Source of the DNA: Gordionus sp. m RMFG-2023
Lineage: Eukaryota > Nematomorpha > Gordioida > Chordodea > Parachordodidae
Direction of reading: 5' to 3'
Length of the DNA: 64,000 nt
NCBI RefSeq assembly: GCF_954871325.1
Contig: NC_088777.1
Location: forward strand, 43,439,366 to 43,503,365
Shown here: piece after piece, positions 12,561 through 24,713 of the stretch
Numbering within the stretch: position 1 is the first letter of the stretch
Layout: each line of letters begins with the position of its first letter
Notes under the pieces: generated by a model
The model's input: the letters and a program-made list of their open reading frames with translations, nothing else
Databases searched by the model: none
Told to the model about the DNA's origin: nothing
Program-made: the position numbers and the translations under genes

Positions 12561-13180
12561 TTGTGTTTATGTGTTTGTTATCTCCAAAATGCACGTTTTC
12601 TTGTTACCATTTATTTCTATAAGCTTGATGTCGCTTCAGGAGATTTATGAATTATTATATATTTTTCAAGTTATATAATTTCTATATAAGGAATTTCGAT
12701 GCGTAAAAAATTATGGGATATCAGACTCCCATCATAGCGTCTAATCCCGAGCATAAATGCCCTCCCCCCTCAAAAAAAAAATTTATCCCCGTTTTTAAAT
12801 TTTTCTCAGGATATAAGATAGAAGGGAATGATTTTATTATTTGCAAGTTTAGGGAATTTTCGAAGATTTTATAGATGTTAAAAAAAGGGGAATCACTGAC
12901 ATGAATGTCCTAGACAAAAAAACTTCGTTTCGCCTTTTTATGTATATAAAAATTTTTTCAAAAATTTAGGAGGAGAAAGGTCAATTTATTTATTAATATA
13001 TTATGGTGAATTTTTTAAAATAATTCCAAGGATTTTTTTATGTCAAATCCTAGTCCCAAATTTTCTAATGTAATTAATCGCCATAAGATTTTAGCCAAAA
13101 TAATATCATGAAACCTCAAGATTTGGCACAACAGTTAAAGAAAAATCCCCAAGAGTTAAAATCGTAATCGGGTATAATAT
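12561..13180. other. Gene-free AT-rich stretch
   Basis: No gene or bounded repeat is recognised before the Merlin element. Confidence 0.5.
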
Positions 13181-13229
13181 CAATTTTCGGTTAGGGTACC
13201 TTTTCAGGGGCAATTATTTTTGTTATTTT

Positions 13230-13740
13230 TTGTTATTTTTTTATGCGATTTTTTGTTATTTTTTTATGCGATTTTTTGTTATTTTTTTATGCGATTTTTT
13301 TTATGTAATTTTTTTATGAAAACTATTGTTTTTATGTTATTTTTTTATGATTGGTTCATTTTCTTATTGGTTAATTTTTTATTTAAGATATTTTAAAATT
13401 AATATATCTTTTTTTATTTAAGATATTTTAAAATAATTTTTTCTAAAATTTAAAATTCGTACAATTATTTAAAGGAAGTGATGGGGGTAATGTTATTTTT
13501 TGTTATTTTTTTATGCGATTTTTTGTTATTTTTTATGCGATTTTTTTTATGTAATTTTTTTATGAAAACTATTGTTTTTATGTTATTTTTTTATGATTGG
13601 TTCATTTTCTTATTGGTTAATTTTTTATTTAAGATATTTTAAAATTAATATATCTTATTTTATTTAAGATATTTTAAAATAATTTTTTCTAAAATTTAAA
13701 ATTCGTACAATTATTTAAAGGAAGTGATGGGGGCAAATAA
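13230..13740. repeat. Tandem duplication inside the left Merlin TIR
   Basis: Two direct copies of a segment with TTATGCGATTTTTTGTTATT, TTCATTTTCTTATTGG and GGAAGTGATGGGGG occupy about 13230-13490 and 13495-13740. The right TIR has only one copy of the unique part. Confidence 0.8.
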
Positions 13741-13850
13741 GGGGGAAGGCTAGGGGTAAGGGGTAAAATTATTAGATTATGTACAATGCGGGTAGGTTTG
13801 GGATTAAATTTTTGATAGATGAAACTTCGCTATTTAAAATTTATTTGGTT

Positions 13851-14050
13851 GATTCTTTCTATACAAACTTAATATGATTTCTTCTAAACAAACTTAATAC
13901 GATTCCTTCTATACAAACTTAATATGATTCCCTCTATACAAACTTAATATGATTCCTTCTATACAAACTTAATATGATTCCTTCTATATAAACTTAATAT
14001 GATTCCTTCTATACAAACTTAATATGATTCCTTCTATACAAAATTAATAT
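13851..14050. repeat. 25-bp minisatellite, 8 units
   Basis: Eight head-to-tail units of GATTCCTTCTATACAAACTT plus AATAT (25 bp), each with zero to three changes, lie between the left TIR and the transposase end of the Merlin element. Confidence 0.95.
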
Positions 14051-14161
14051 GAATAATTTTTTCTAAAATTTGTATAAAGAATTTAATTTTTTTTAGATAA
14101 CACTATAATTAAAGGGAGATTGCAAAAATAAATAAAATTTAAGCATAACAATCGAAATAAT

Positions 14162-15242
14162 TTATTCATTAAATTGAAATATACTATTAAAATTTATACA
14201 ATCATTAATAAAATGAATAAAAACATCAAAACGATTTAATAATCTATATTTTCGAAAATATCTATATTCAAGAAGATATTCATGAATATTATCCCGATCC
14301 CCATGTCTTTTATAATTTGCCTTTAGATCCCGCCACAGCCTCTCGACTTTTTGAGTGTGGATCGATCTGTCATTTGGATCAACAAAATTTTGCGAATGGT
14401 TGATCCGATAGTGGAAATAGTTTGAACTTTCTAGCCGATTATATCTAAGATAAATATATTTACATTTATCACCACTTTTGCTTTATTGAAAAAATAAATT
14501 CACATACCCTAACCACGAGTCAGTCATTATCGTGGAATCTTGCATAACATTATCTTTAACCACACGATAGGTGGTATCTTGATCTCTTGTTGTGGTGACA
14601 CTTAAAAATATCTCATTTGTTTCCCGACATATACCACCAATAATCCATATAGCCTCGGAAATCAAATGCCGACCACGGTTATATTTACGCTTCCATACAC
14701 GAGTTTCATCAATTTCAATAACGTGGCCAGGCCCCCCTTCCCCCGATCTTTGAATGATTCGAGGCTATATGGAATCCACATACCTTTCGAAATTTTTTAA
14801 ACCTATATAAGTGAAGTAAAAAACCATATTATACTTTAGATTACCATCTTGAAATTGCCTTCTTATCATAATCTAACTCTTTCGAAGCAGTTAAAATTTT
14901 ATAACGGCCTAAAAATAATTTTGTTTAATATTTTTTAAAGAATTGGTACTTATGTACAAGTACACTAGTCTTAAAAATTTCCCAACATCATGAATTCCTT
15001 CAAAAATCGAATCTAAAAATTCGTCATTTATGATATATATATATTAATATTACCTTTCCATATTGAATACGATCTACGACACCTACTGCATCGATATCGT
15101 AAACTCTTATTGTTTTTTTCAACCCGCATTACGGAATTGCAACAGTATGTTGTATTCCAGGCGGTATAAATTGATTATTTAGACAAAAATCATAAGCTTT
15201 CTCATCATTTTGAGTATAAACACCAACTTCAAAAATATTCAT
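14162..15242 (-). pseudogene. Merlin transposase, broken
   Basis: The protein starts near 15242 with MNIFEVGVYTQNDEKAYDFC. A zinc-ribbon-like RYRCSRCRRSYSIWKG follows in a shifted frame, then a central degraded part. The DDE core has HVIEIDETRVWKRKYNRGR (first Asp), AIWIIGGICRETNEIFLSV, TIMTDSWLGY (second Asp) and HTQKVERLWRDLKANYKRHG (catalytic Glu), ending at a TAA at 14162-14164. This arrangement is the IS1016/ISXO2-like fold of Merlin transposases. At least one frame change and internal stops separate the parts, so the copy is unlikely to be active. Confidence 0.88.
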
Positions 15243-15751
15243 TTTTAAAAAAATAGAAGGAATTATATAATATATATTGGAACTAAAAAAAAGGGAACCA
15301 AAAAAAGATTTATACCAAAAAAAAAATTAAAAATGGAAAGTTTCGTCTACCAAAATTCTTACCCCAAACCTACCCGCATTGTACATAATCTAATAATTTT
15401 ACCCCTTACCCCTAGCCTTCCCCCTTATTTGCCCCCATCACTTCCTTTAAATAATTGTACGAATTTTAAATTTTAGAAAAAATTATTTTAAAATAGCTTA
15501 AATAAAAAAAGATATATTAATTTTAAAATATCTTAAATAAAAAATTAACCAATAAGAAAATGAACCAATCATAAAAAAATAACATAAAAACAATAGTTTT
15601 CATAAAAAAATTGCATAAAAAAAATCGCATAAAAAAATAACAAAAAATCGCATAAAAAAATAACAAAAAATAACATTAAAAAATAACAAAAAATAACATT
15701 AAAAAATAACAAAAATAATTGCCCCTGAAAAGGTACCCTAACCCAATTTTC

Positions 15752-16053
15752 TATAAATATACTATTTGATCAAATAAATTGTCTTGAAAATTTTTTTATG
15801 TTTAAATTAATTTCCTAAATTATAAATTTTTTGTAGAGGTGCAATGCTGAAATATTTTTATTAGATGCTTAAAAAATTGAAAGAATTAATTAAATTCTAT
15901 AAGCGAAATTTTTTTATAAATAATGGGCTGGCGGGTAAAAAATTTTAGACAAATGGGCAGGTATATATATTTTTAAAACTATGGCTGGGCGGGCGGGCTA
16001 AATTTTTTTTAAAACATTGGATGGGCGGTTCAAGTCATAAAATTTATATATTG
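15752..16053. other. Gene-free spacer
   Basis: AT-rich, with a GGGCGGGCGGGC patch near 15990 in the style of the GC-tract MITEs. No gene. Confidence 0.45.
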
Positions 16054-16310
16054 GTAAAGAGAATTATTAAAATCAAGATTGTTACTCTAAAAAAATTTTA
16101 GTAAAAAAAAAACTGCTTCATTTAATAGGTCATCGATTGTAAAGCTAAACAATTGAAGATAACATTTTTAAAAATAGAGCTATCAATTTTTAGCTGTAAA
16201 GATTAACATGCTTTTATGAATCTGTATTAAATTAACGAAGATTATTCTGATTGTCATTGCGTATTAACATGTAGATTTCTTAAATATGAAACCATGATTA
16301 AATATGATTC
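16054..16310 (-). pseudogene. hAT transposase fragment outside the main element
   Basis: This stretch aligns by eye with the inner part of the minus-strand transposase at about 18590-18870. Shared words include GAGTTATTAAAATCAA-like, TGCTTCATTTAA, AATCTGTATTAA-like and CATGTAGATTTC-like sequence in the same order. It lies outside the hAT terminus at 16438, so it is a separate, older and much decayed copy of the same family. Confidence 0.65.
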
Positions 16311-16616
16311 CGCTAATTTATTTTTGCAAAATATTTGGACAACTTTTATAATTTCCATTTAAAAAATATATTTTTAGAAGTTCAGATTTTAAAATTCTAT
16401 CATGGTGAGTATTAGTATAGCAATGTACTAACCCAACCAGGGTTGCCAGGTCAAAATTTTCAAATTGTGGGAGAAATTCGATATTTTGTGGGAGTAATAT
16501 AAAAATTGTGGGAGAAATATGAAAATTGCTAAAAAAAATTTTTGGCCCGGCCTGCGGCCGGGATTTAGAATTGACTTAGTTATCCGTTTATTATTTTTAT
16601 ATATATAAAATCGAAT

Positions 16617-16812
16617 CTATTTCCCAAAATAAAATAGGTAATTATTTTTCAAAATAAAATAGCCAACTATTTTTCAAAATAAAATAGCCAACTATTTTTC
16701 AAAATAAAATAGCCAACTATTTTTCAAAATAAAATATCCAACTCTTTTTCAAAATAAAATAGGTAACTATTTTCCAAAATAAAATACGCAACTATTTTTC
16801 AAAATAGGTAAT
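16617..16812. repeat. 25-bp minisatellite in hAT
   Basis: About 7.5 units of CAACTATTTTTCAAAATAAA plus ATAGC, with unit variants GGTAA, ATCCA and CGCAA. It is subterminal, on the left side of the hAT element. Confidence 0.92.
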
Positions 16813-17059
16813 TATAGTACGACACAAAATTTCTTAAATACTATCTTTATTATTAAAATAACATATTGATTTATTATAATATATTAATTTTGTTTAAAAA
16901 TAATAACCAACGATCTTTTATACAAAAGAATGTAAACAAGATAAAATTTTATAAAAAAATTGTAAATTTACAATGTAAAAAAATATATTTTATGCTAATG
17001 TATAAATAAGATTTTATAAAAAAACAAACAATTTTAAATTTACAATGTAAAAAATAATT

Positions 17060-17990
17060 ATAATCAGTGTGGGGAAGTTGTTCTACAGTATTTAGTTAAT
17101 ACAATGGGGAAAGGGAATATGATATTTTGAGGCATCAAAAATCTTCAAAGCATAAATCAGTACAGGGCAGTCTATCAACATCTATTGCAAAACAAACATA
17201 TTCTTCAAAAATAAGAAATAATACAGATGCAACTACAGTTGCGGAAATGGTAAATACCTATCATGCAGTACAACATTCAGAGAGCTACTTAACATCACAA
17301 TGTTGGTAGAATCTTTCCCCATAATATTTAACGACTAATATAAATGAAAAGTATACTTTGTAGAACACAACTGAGCAAGGCTATCATCAATGTTTTAGGA
17401 TATAAATCCAGAAGGTCAATCTTGACGATTTGAAAGATGTGCAAACATATGCAATTCTAACAGATGCATCAAATAAGGAGATATTAAAACATTTCCCTTG
17501 ATCCTCCCCTATTTCAACAAAATTAATGTCATTTCAATAAAACTATTAAAAAAATTTCTCCAGATTAGCTAACCATATATAATGGTAAATATGGCAGATT
17601 TGGCATTACCAATGAATTGCATGGCAGCTTTCTCATCTGATAATTCCTAGGTGAATTTGGCAAAAACCAGAGTGTATTTATAGAATTGAGTCAGCATATG
17701 TTGGTTGACAGGTTCCTCATAATACGCGCCATCGTAGAATTTTAAAATTTACAAACCTTTAAAAAATAAATAGATTATAAAAGCTGTCCTAATATTTTGA
17801 AAAAAATTTTCAAAAATAAATGGCAGAAGTATATTTAGGAATTTTACATATAGGAAATCTACTATATGCTGCTAATATGCAGTTGCAATCAGAAGAATAT
17901 AATTTAATAAAGGTTCACTAAATTATGCTGCAGAAATACCAAAGTAAGAATATTATTACTATTATCGGATAATTATTAATAAGATTTAAT
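17060..17990 (+). pseudogene. hAT transposase fragment, plus strand
   Basis: It begins with a decayed BED-finger-like region followed by RHQKSSKHKSVQGSLSTS and TTVAEMVNTYHAVQHSESY. It then jumps to MVNMADLALPMNCMAAFSSD at about 17580 and MAEVYLGILHIGNLLYAANM at about 17820. These last two align with MVNIADSGLSMSCMSAFCAD and MSEAYLGLVSHVGNLLHVVN of the minus-strand fragment. There are stops and internal deletions. Similar AT-rich words (ACAATGTAAAAA...ATGTATAAATAAGATTTTAT) flank it at about 16969 and 18060, hinting at insertion of a block. Confidence 0.75.
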
Positions 17991-18182
17991 ATGATGTCAT
18001 GTTTGAGGAGATTGTAATGCTTCTTTATTTTTATGATTTGCCAAAATATTCAAAATATTAATTTTACAATGTAAAAATAAATTTATTTGATTTTATGCAA
18101 ATGTATAAATAAGATTTTATAAAATATAGAAAGTCAAATAGTTATAGTTAATTATATTTTATTTGAGATTTAAATGATTAAA

Positions 18183-19378
18183 CTAAACGTTTACCGTCGT
18201 TATTAAGATATTTATAAAATTCCTGGCATGACATTTTATAATTTTGTTTAACCATTAACTCGGCCTCTAATGTTGTTAAAGCAATTCGATTTCTCTCAGG
18301 CTAAAAATGCGCTCCGATGAGGCATTAGAATGAGGTAAGGAGAAAACATACTAGCAAATTTTTTCCAAGCATGGGGATTTATCGTTATTACGAAAAAATT
18401 CCACCCATTTCTCCTCTGCTTTTAGACCATCTACCTTTAAGTATTCTGGCGAATCATAAAAATGGAAAAAATTACAATCTCTCCAAACAAGGCTTCAATG
18501 TCTATCGGTAATTTTAATATATTTATTAAAGTACAAAAACCATCAAATGATGGTTTCTGTTCCAAGGTCATAATATTTATACACTTGTAAATAGAGTTAT
18601 TAAAATCAAATCTTGATTGTAAATATTCCAAAATTGTCTTAATAAAAATATTTGCTTCATTTAAAAATACGTTAATTATAGTAATATTTGAACATTTTAA
18701 TATGATATTTTTAGCAATAGCGCCATAAAATTTATTATCTATTTTTAACTGTAGAGATGAACAGAGCTGTAGCATGATTTTGTGAATCTTTATCAATAAA
18801 GAATCTTCTGATTGCAACTGAATATTAACTACATGAAGTAGATTTCCTACATGTGAAACTAATCCCAAATATGCTTCTGACATTTCATCCTCGAAAAAAT
18901 TTTTCAAGATTTTAGGACAGCTTTTAAAATCTTTATTTAAGAAGTATTTCTTTAAGGGTTCGTAAAATTTTAAAATTCTCTCGATGGCAAGTATTAATGA
19001 TAACCACCTGATAGGTACATATCGCAACAACTCACACCATTCTAAATCAGACCACTCCACCAGTTCTTTTAATTCAGTGACTCTTTTAGTTGAACTAAAT
19101 TCGTTAAAACATTTCATCACAATTACTTTGACATCTACAGATAGTACATTCATTGCCTTCTTGCAAGAATTATGCAGTATATGGCATATACCGCCAATTG
19201 GTATTAATTCATTATTGTGCTGCCTCAATTCGGTAAATACACTTTGATTTTTGCCAAAATTAACAGAGGCATTATCAGCGCAGAAAGCTGACATGCAACT
19301 CATTGATAACCCTGAATCAGCTATATTTACCATTATGTATGGGATATAATATCCACTTCTAAAAGTTCTTTCTAACAC
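18183..19378 (-). pseudogene. hAT transposase core and C-terminus, minus strand
   Basis: The open part (18437-19378, 313 residues) has the hAT RNase H-like core. SAFCADNASVNFGKNQSVF carries a catalytic-type Asp, and GGICHILHNSCKKA and RYVPIRWLSL are typical of the ZBED/KIAA1586-like hAT group. Past a frame break the dimerisation motif SLPHSNASSERIFS reads at about 18290, with a decayed tail to about 18183. The N-terminal BED half is missing on this strand. Two near-copies of a 35-bp word (AAAATTTTGAAAATGTCGAG) sit just upstream at about 19380 and 19505. Confidence 0.82.
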
Positions 19379-19826
19379 AAAAATTTTGAAAATGTCGAGT
19401 GGAGCACTGCAATTCTAGATAACGATATAAAATATATTAAGTAATTTAAAATATATTTATAATAATTATACATACTGTTCTAACTTCTATTCTTTCTAAT
19501 ACAAAAATTTTGAAAATGTCGAGTGGAGAATTTTTAAAAAATATATTTTAGAGCGGAAAAATAAAATAAAAGAACTAGACATATTTTTCGAATAAATATT
19601 TAAATTATTTTAAATATAAAAATAATCAAATACTGTCTCTCAAAATTATTATTTATATATTAAAAACCTTAAAATGCTAAAAAAAAAAACTGTGGGAGAA
19701 ATTAAAAAATTGTGGGAGCTTTTTGTGGGAGATTTCTAATTGTGGGAGTGAGATGTATGTGGGTAAACTAAAAAATTGTGGGAGACTCCCACTGATGGGG
19801 GGAGACATGGCAACCCTGAACCCAAC

Positions 19827-20194
19827 ACACATAATTCCATATCATACTATTCAACTGAAACTTTTAATTAAATCACTCGTTTAGTATATGAACTAAATCA
19901 GGCGCTTAAGCAGCAGGGGGAGGGGGTGCGCGTCCCTAGCTAAAAAAATTCAAAAACTATAAATATAATATTAAAGAAAACCTTCATTCTATTTGTCCCT
20001 TTTAGTTGATTTATAAAATTTAAAGCTGTTTTAGTTTAGCAATGACTAAGGCACTAAAGAGTAACAAATCTTCCTTACTAAAATAATGTAAATTCTTTAT
20101 AAAGCAAAGCAATAGATTTAAATTTTTATTAAAAGGCTTGACCAATCTATATAATATATTTGATAAAATCAATAAGATTTATTGAAATAAAGGA
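19827..20194. other. Gene-free spacer
   Basis: No gene. A GGGGGAGGGGG run lies near 19916. Confidence 0.5.
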
Positions 20195-20243
20195 CAATAT
20201 ATTAAAATTTGATTCATAAACTATTTGCTTCAATAAAATATGT

Positions 20244-20259
20244 AGCCCTAAAAAGGGCT
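20244..20259 (-). terminator. Histone 3' stem-loop of H2B copy 2
   Basis: AGCCCT-TTTT-AGGGCT on the transcript strand, 27 nt after the H2B stop, with the same ATACCCAAC and ACAT flanks as copy 1. Confidence 0.93.
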
Positions 20260-20285
20260 GTTGGGTATTGATAGTCGCAAAGAGA

Positions 20286-20651
20286 CTACTTTGAACTTGT
20301 GTATTTTGTAACAGCTTTGGTTCCCTCGCTCACAGCATGTTTAGCCAACTCTCCAGGCAATAACAGTCTAACCGCAGTTTGAATCTCCCGACTTGAGATA
20401 GTTGAACGTTTGTTGTAATGAGTCAAACGAGATGATTCTGCTGCAATCCTTTCAAACAAGTCGTTAACGAAGGAATTCATTATGGACATGGCTTTGCTGG
20501 ATATACCAGTGTCGGGATGAACTTGCTTCAGCACTTTGTAAATGTAGATACCATATGATTCTTTTCTCGATCTCTTCCTTTTCTTATCACCTTTTGCGAC
20601 TTTAGGCTTGTGAGTCTTTTTAACGGCTTTTCCTGCTGGTTTAGGTGGCAT
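20286..20651 (-). CDS. H2B: Histone H2B (copy 2)
   Basis: A 121-residue H2B, identical in protein to copy 1 (9740-10105). The tail is [17 protein letters not shown] and the end is [13 protein letters not shown]. Nucleotide differences seen by eye are two synonymous changes in the last codons and one change in the short 3' UTR (TTTGCGAC versus TTTGTGAC). It is intronless, ends with a stem-loop and is paired divergently with H4 copy 2. Confidence 0.99.
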   Translation of the reverse strand: MPPKPAGKAVKKTHKPKVAKGDKKRKRSRKESYGIYIYKVLKQVHPDTGISSKAMSIMNSFVNDLFERIAAESSRLTHYNKRSTISSREIQTAVRLLLPGELAKHAVSEGTKAVTKYTSSK

Positions 20652-21436
<785 letters not shown>

Positions 21437-21469
21437 AAAAATCTTGCTCCAAAGCAAATAATACCCAAC

Positions 21470-21485
21470 AGCCCTTTTTAGGGCT
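21470..21485 (+). terminator. Histone 3' stem-loop of H4 copy 2
   Basis: AGCCCT-TTTT-AGGGCT preceded by ATACCCAAC and followed by ACCACC. A purine-rich AAAGGAAG follows and could serve as a U7-type downstream element. Confidence 0.93.
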
Positions 21486-21525
21486 ACCACCATATTTTAA
21501 AGGAAGTTAAAAGTTGCTTTTATAC

Positions 21526-22430
21526 CAACTTATTATAATTGATAAATATCTGATAAGAATAAATAAAATTAGTTGATCAAAAGTTGCTCGATTGTTATTG
21601 GGTTAAGCTTCTTATAATAATATTTATCCTGGCTATCAAAAATCTTCAAGGATTTGCCCATGTTTAGTTTTTGAAAAATTGTTAGATATTTTCTATTATG
21701 ATTTTTTAAAATATGTAATAAACTTGTCTGGTTAATAAAAGAACAACTAAATTTTCACAACTTTCTATTGAAAATGAAAGCATATCAATTTTTTCTTGTT
21801 TTGCTAAAACTCGAATTGTAATATGTATACCTTCAAATTAAATTTTTTTTTAATTGCTGAAATGAAGAGTAGGGTTAAAGAGAGGGTAGCCCAACTATTA
21901 ATTTAAATTTCTGAAACTGAAATATATTGATAATTTTTCAACAGTTATTGTTAAATTTTAGAAATCATTTCAATATTTAAAAAGAGCATTTAAAAATTAA
22001 AATGCTCATGACATTTTTACTCAGTAAAATTTGTTAAACAGTGAGTATGAAAGGATTAAAAATATAGTCACTGAAAGCTAAAATAAAAATTTTATTAATG
22101 ATGGCAAAAGTGGTATGTATTATAAATTTTATTAAACCAAGTCCTATTTCCTACAATTGAAACAGACCATTATGCATATGGGAGAATTTATATACCTAGT
22201 GAATTTACTAAAGTAATTGAAAAATGGAAATACAAAATTAAAGCTTCATGATAAAGGGCAGAAATAAGACTGGCACTCGAATGCATTAGGTCTGCATCTC
22301 TAGCAAATAAAATATTTATAATTTAAAAATAGCAAAGTATTGTAAAATTCAACATTCTTTTACACATTTATTATTATAGATGCCTAGTCTGTTAAAAAAT
22401 AAAAGTATTTCTGCAATACTCCATAGAGAC
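21526..22430. other. Gene-free AT-rich stretch
   Basis: No gene or bounded repeat is recognised beyond possible diverged homology to the left arm up to about 21590. Confidence 0.55.
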
Positions 22431-22687
22431 CTGCAGAGGTACCACGCCCCAGATTTTGCTTTATTAATAGTATTTCTCCTGATATAGGAGATTCGCGGTT
22501 TTGGCACAGCCTGGGTTTTTTAGGCCCGACCCGGATTTTTTTAGATGTATTTATTTTTAATTTTTATAGATAATAATGACCATTTTTAAAATATATGGCC
22601 CGGGTATTAAAAAAACATTTTTTTTAGTCCCGGCATAGGTATATTTAAACATATTAAAATACTGCCCGGACCTGCAGGTCTTTGATT
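22431..22687. mobile_element. Decayed GC-tract hAT-type MITE
   Basis: The ends AGACCTGCAG (left) and CTGCAGGTCT (right) are inverted, with GGCCCGACCCGG and GCCCGG tracts inside, as in the element at 5134-5533. No target-site duplication is visible. Confidence 0.5.
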
Positions 22688-24103
22688 TTTATAGAGCTAA
22701 GAGACTTAATCTTCTTGATAATAAAGTTTTTTAAATGATCTTGTACATTTATAAATTTCTACACAAATAGAGGCATTGGAAGCGGACAAAATTAAATTTA
22801 TCTGGTGTAAGCATTTATTTATATCAGGGAGATGATCTCTATGGAAGGAAATCATAGAGATCTAACAATATATATAAAAAATTGGAAATGTTTTTGTTGC
22901 CGGGACATACGTTATCATGCTGAAATATTTTACCCAAGATATCGTCGATTTAATTTTAAATACCGATTTTCTTGACACCTAGATTTCGATATTGCGAGAC
23001 AAATGACAAATTGCTCGATTTTATAGATCTATAATAGTTTTTATTCTCAAACGAAGATAACAAATTAAATAATTGAAATTATATCATATTAATAATATAT
23101 TAAAATATTTTATTTTTAATAAAACATCAAATCAATATTGACCTGTAAAATAATTTTTTAAGGAAATTTCCTGTATTTTCCAGTTATTTCCCGTTTTTCC
23201 CCAAATTTTTCGGGAAATCTCCCTCAATATTTTTCCGGGAAATTTACAACCAAAGACATTTGCATACTAATATATAAATTTGATGTTAAGAAATGCAATC
23301 AAATTCTTACAAAATGAGATTTATAATTTATAATTATAAATATAATTTATGAACATTTGAAGCTTCTTTTCTACGCTAATCAACAAATGTTATTGAATAT
23401 ATTTAAAAAAAATGTACAACTTTTTTATAAAGGTATAGATTTTTCAAACAGCTCGTTATTTAAACGTTTTCTGTAATACTAAATAATGTTTCTACAGGGG
23501 CTGGTAAAGATAACAATACAATCAAATCATTAGCCACTTGATGAATTTGAAAATATTATGGTGAAGTTTGTTGAATAATTACTTTGAATCAGTAAAAAAA
23601 ATTGGATGTATTCTCTAAAAAAACAAAAATTTAAATACATGTGTTTTAGGAAATTAGCGGTGTTTTGCAGATTACACAAGCTGTGTTTGTGGTTTTATCA
23701 TTTATGAGTTATTTTAATAAAATTTAGATTGACAATTTAGATTTATCTTATACTGAATTTAAGATTATACTTGAGAAATTATAGTCAGAGCCCAAGGTAA
23801 AAGTTAAAGATTCAAAATCTCATTATTTTTAAAATATGAATGAAACATTGCAATTATTTAATAATTTTTTTTAAATATGAATGATGATGACAATTAATGA
23901 GCGTTTTTTAAAAATTAATTAAATAAGAAAACGAATATAACTGCCAATATTATAATTTTAAGCTTTTGAGAACTAATTTTTCAAATAGAACATCATATCT
24001 TTTTTTAATATATTTAACAACGGCGATGGATAGTAAAATTTTAATGAAGAAAAAGTTTTTTGATTGTTTGTATAGTATAGCGACTAAATGATTAGGATAT
24101 TGA
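22688..24103. other. Gene-free stretch with decayed repeats
   Basis: No gene. Around 23150-23245 a cluster of TTTCC(C/T)G and CGGGAAAT words suggests the end of an unidentified TIR element. Confidence 0.45.
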
Positions 24104-24265
24104 CTAGAAGCAAACCTCTCAAAAATCTATATCTGACCCCCCCCCCTCCTATTTTTTTTGGCCACCTTCGGCTGCTATATTCCCGCATTATTAATTACTT
24201 TTTAATCATAATGGTCTCCCTTTATATTTTAAAAAGAATAACTTATAGAATTTAAAGCTATTCTG
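24104..24265. repeat. C-tract repeat family, copy 1
   Basis: GCAAACCTCTCAAAAATCTA is followed by a run of ten C, ATTATTAATTAC, and TTTTAAAAAGAATAACTTA. The same order of words recurs at 37315-37450, so this is a dispersed repeat containing the C run. Confidence 0.65.
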
Positions 24266-24483
24266 CAATATCGTAGTTCTGGTGTTTGAAGCGTTGAAAA
24301 TTTTTTCTTCTTCTCACAAATAATAGAAGAAGAAACTGCGAATAGCATGCCCGACAAAGCACTCAACATCAATCTGTTACAGCCTTTTTGTATCTAAAAG
24401 AGCCTATAAATATCAGAATGGTCTGAAATCAATTTTACTGAATTTGATACATTGTTAGATTCAATATGACAGCTGATTTTTTC

Positions 24484-24705
24484 TAGTGTTGTTAAACGGC
24501 TCGATTTGAGCCGATTTTTAAAAACGGCTAACTCAATATTTTCGCCAGAATAATATTGTTTAAGTCTCGAGATTTCACTAATAGATGTCCAAACCTTTGT
24601 GCCTTAATAAGCAAAATCTTGAGGCTTGCATAATATTTTTCTTAATAAAATATTGAGTTAGCCTTTTTTAAAAATCGGCTCAAAATGAGCTGTTTAACAA
24701 CACTA
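24484..24705. mobile_element. Fold-back hAT-type MITE (reference copy)
   Basis: A 222-bp element with long inverted ends starting TAGTGTTGTTAAACGGCTCG and a perfect 8-bp duplication ATTTTTTC (24476-24483 and 24706-24713). The arms contain an inner pair, GAGCCGATTTTTAAAAACGG then AACTCAATATTTT, and the core repeats inverted GAGATTTCACTAATAGATGT and GCAAAATCTTGAGGC words, so nearly the whole element can fold. It is non-coding. It is the best-preserved member of a family with about eight copies in this window. Confidence 0.92.
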
Positions 24706-24713
24706 ATTTTTTC

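Larger units (their letters stand above)
13189..15743 (-). mobile_element. Merlin DNA transposon, 2.55 kb
   Basis: The ends GGTTAGGGTACCTTTTCAGG and its inverse are flanked by a perfect 8-bp duplication, CAATTTTC (13181-13188 and 15744-15751). The inverted ends continue for several hundred bp, including shared CCCTTACCCCTAGCCTTCC and GCGGGTAGG words near 13745-13795 and 15365-15425. The left end carries an extra tandem copy of a roughly 250-bp TIR segment (13230-13490 and 13495-13740). The transposase is related to bacterial IS1016/IS1595 and reads on the minus strand, but its frame is broken. The perfect duplication suggests modest age. Confidence 0.93.
16438..19818 (-). mobile_element. Composite hAT transposon, 3.4 kb
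   Basis: The TIRs CAGGGTTGCCAGGT and its inverse (13 of 14 matching) are flanked by a perfect 8-bp duplication AACCCAAC (16430-16437 and 19819-19826), diagnostic for hAT. Inside are a plus-strand N-terminal/core transposase fragment (about 17060-17990) and a minus-strand core/C-terminal fragment (18183-19378) of the same family. TTGTGGGAG words are repeated near both ends in one orientation (three on the left from about 16465, five on the right from about 19690). The element cannot encode one whole transposase, so it was either mobilised in trans or rearranged after insertion. Confidence 0.93.

Noticed and set aside
12306-12700. A second histone gene divergent from H2A
   Set aside because: No coding sequence for H3, H2B or H1 reads away from this promoter.
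13189-15743. CRISPR-like array from the 25-bp repeats
   Set aside because: The units are head-to-tail without unique spacers, in a eukaryotic transposon.
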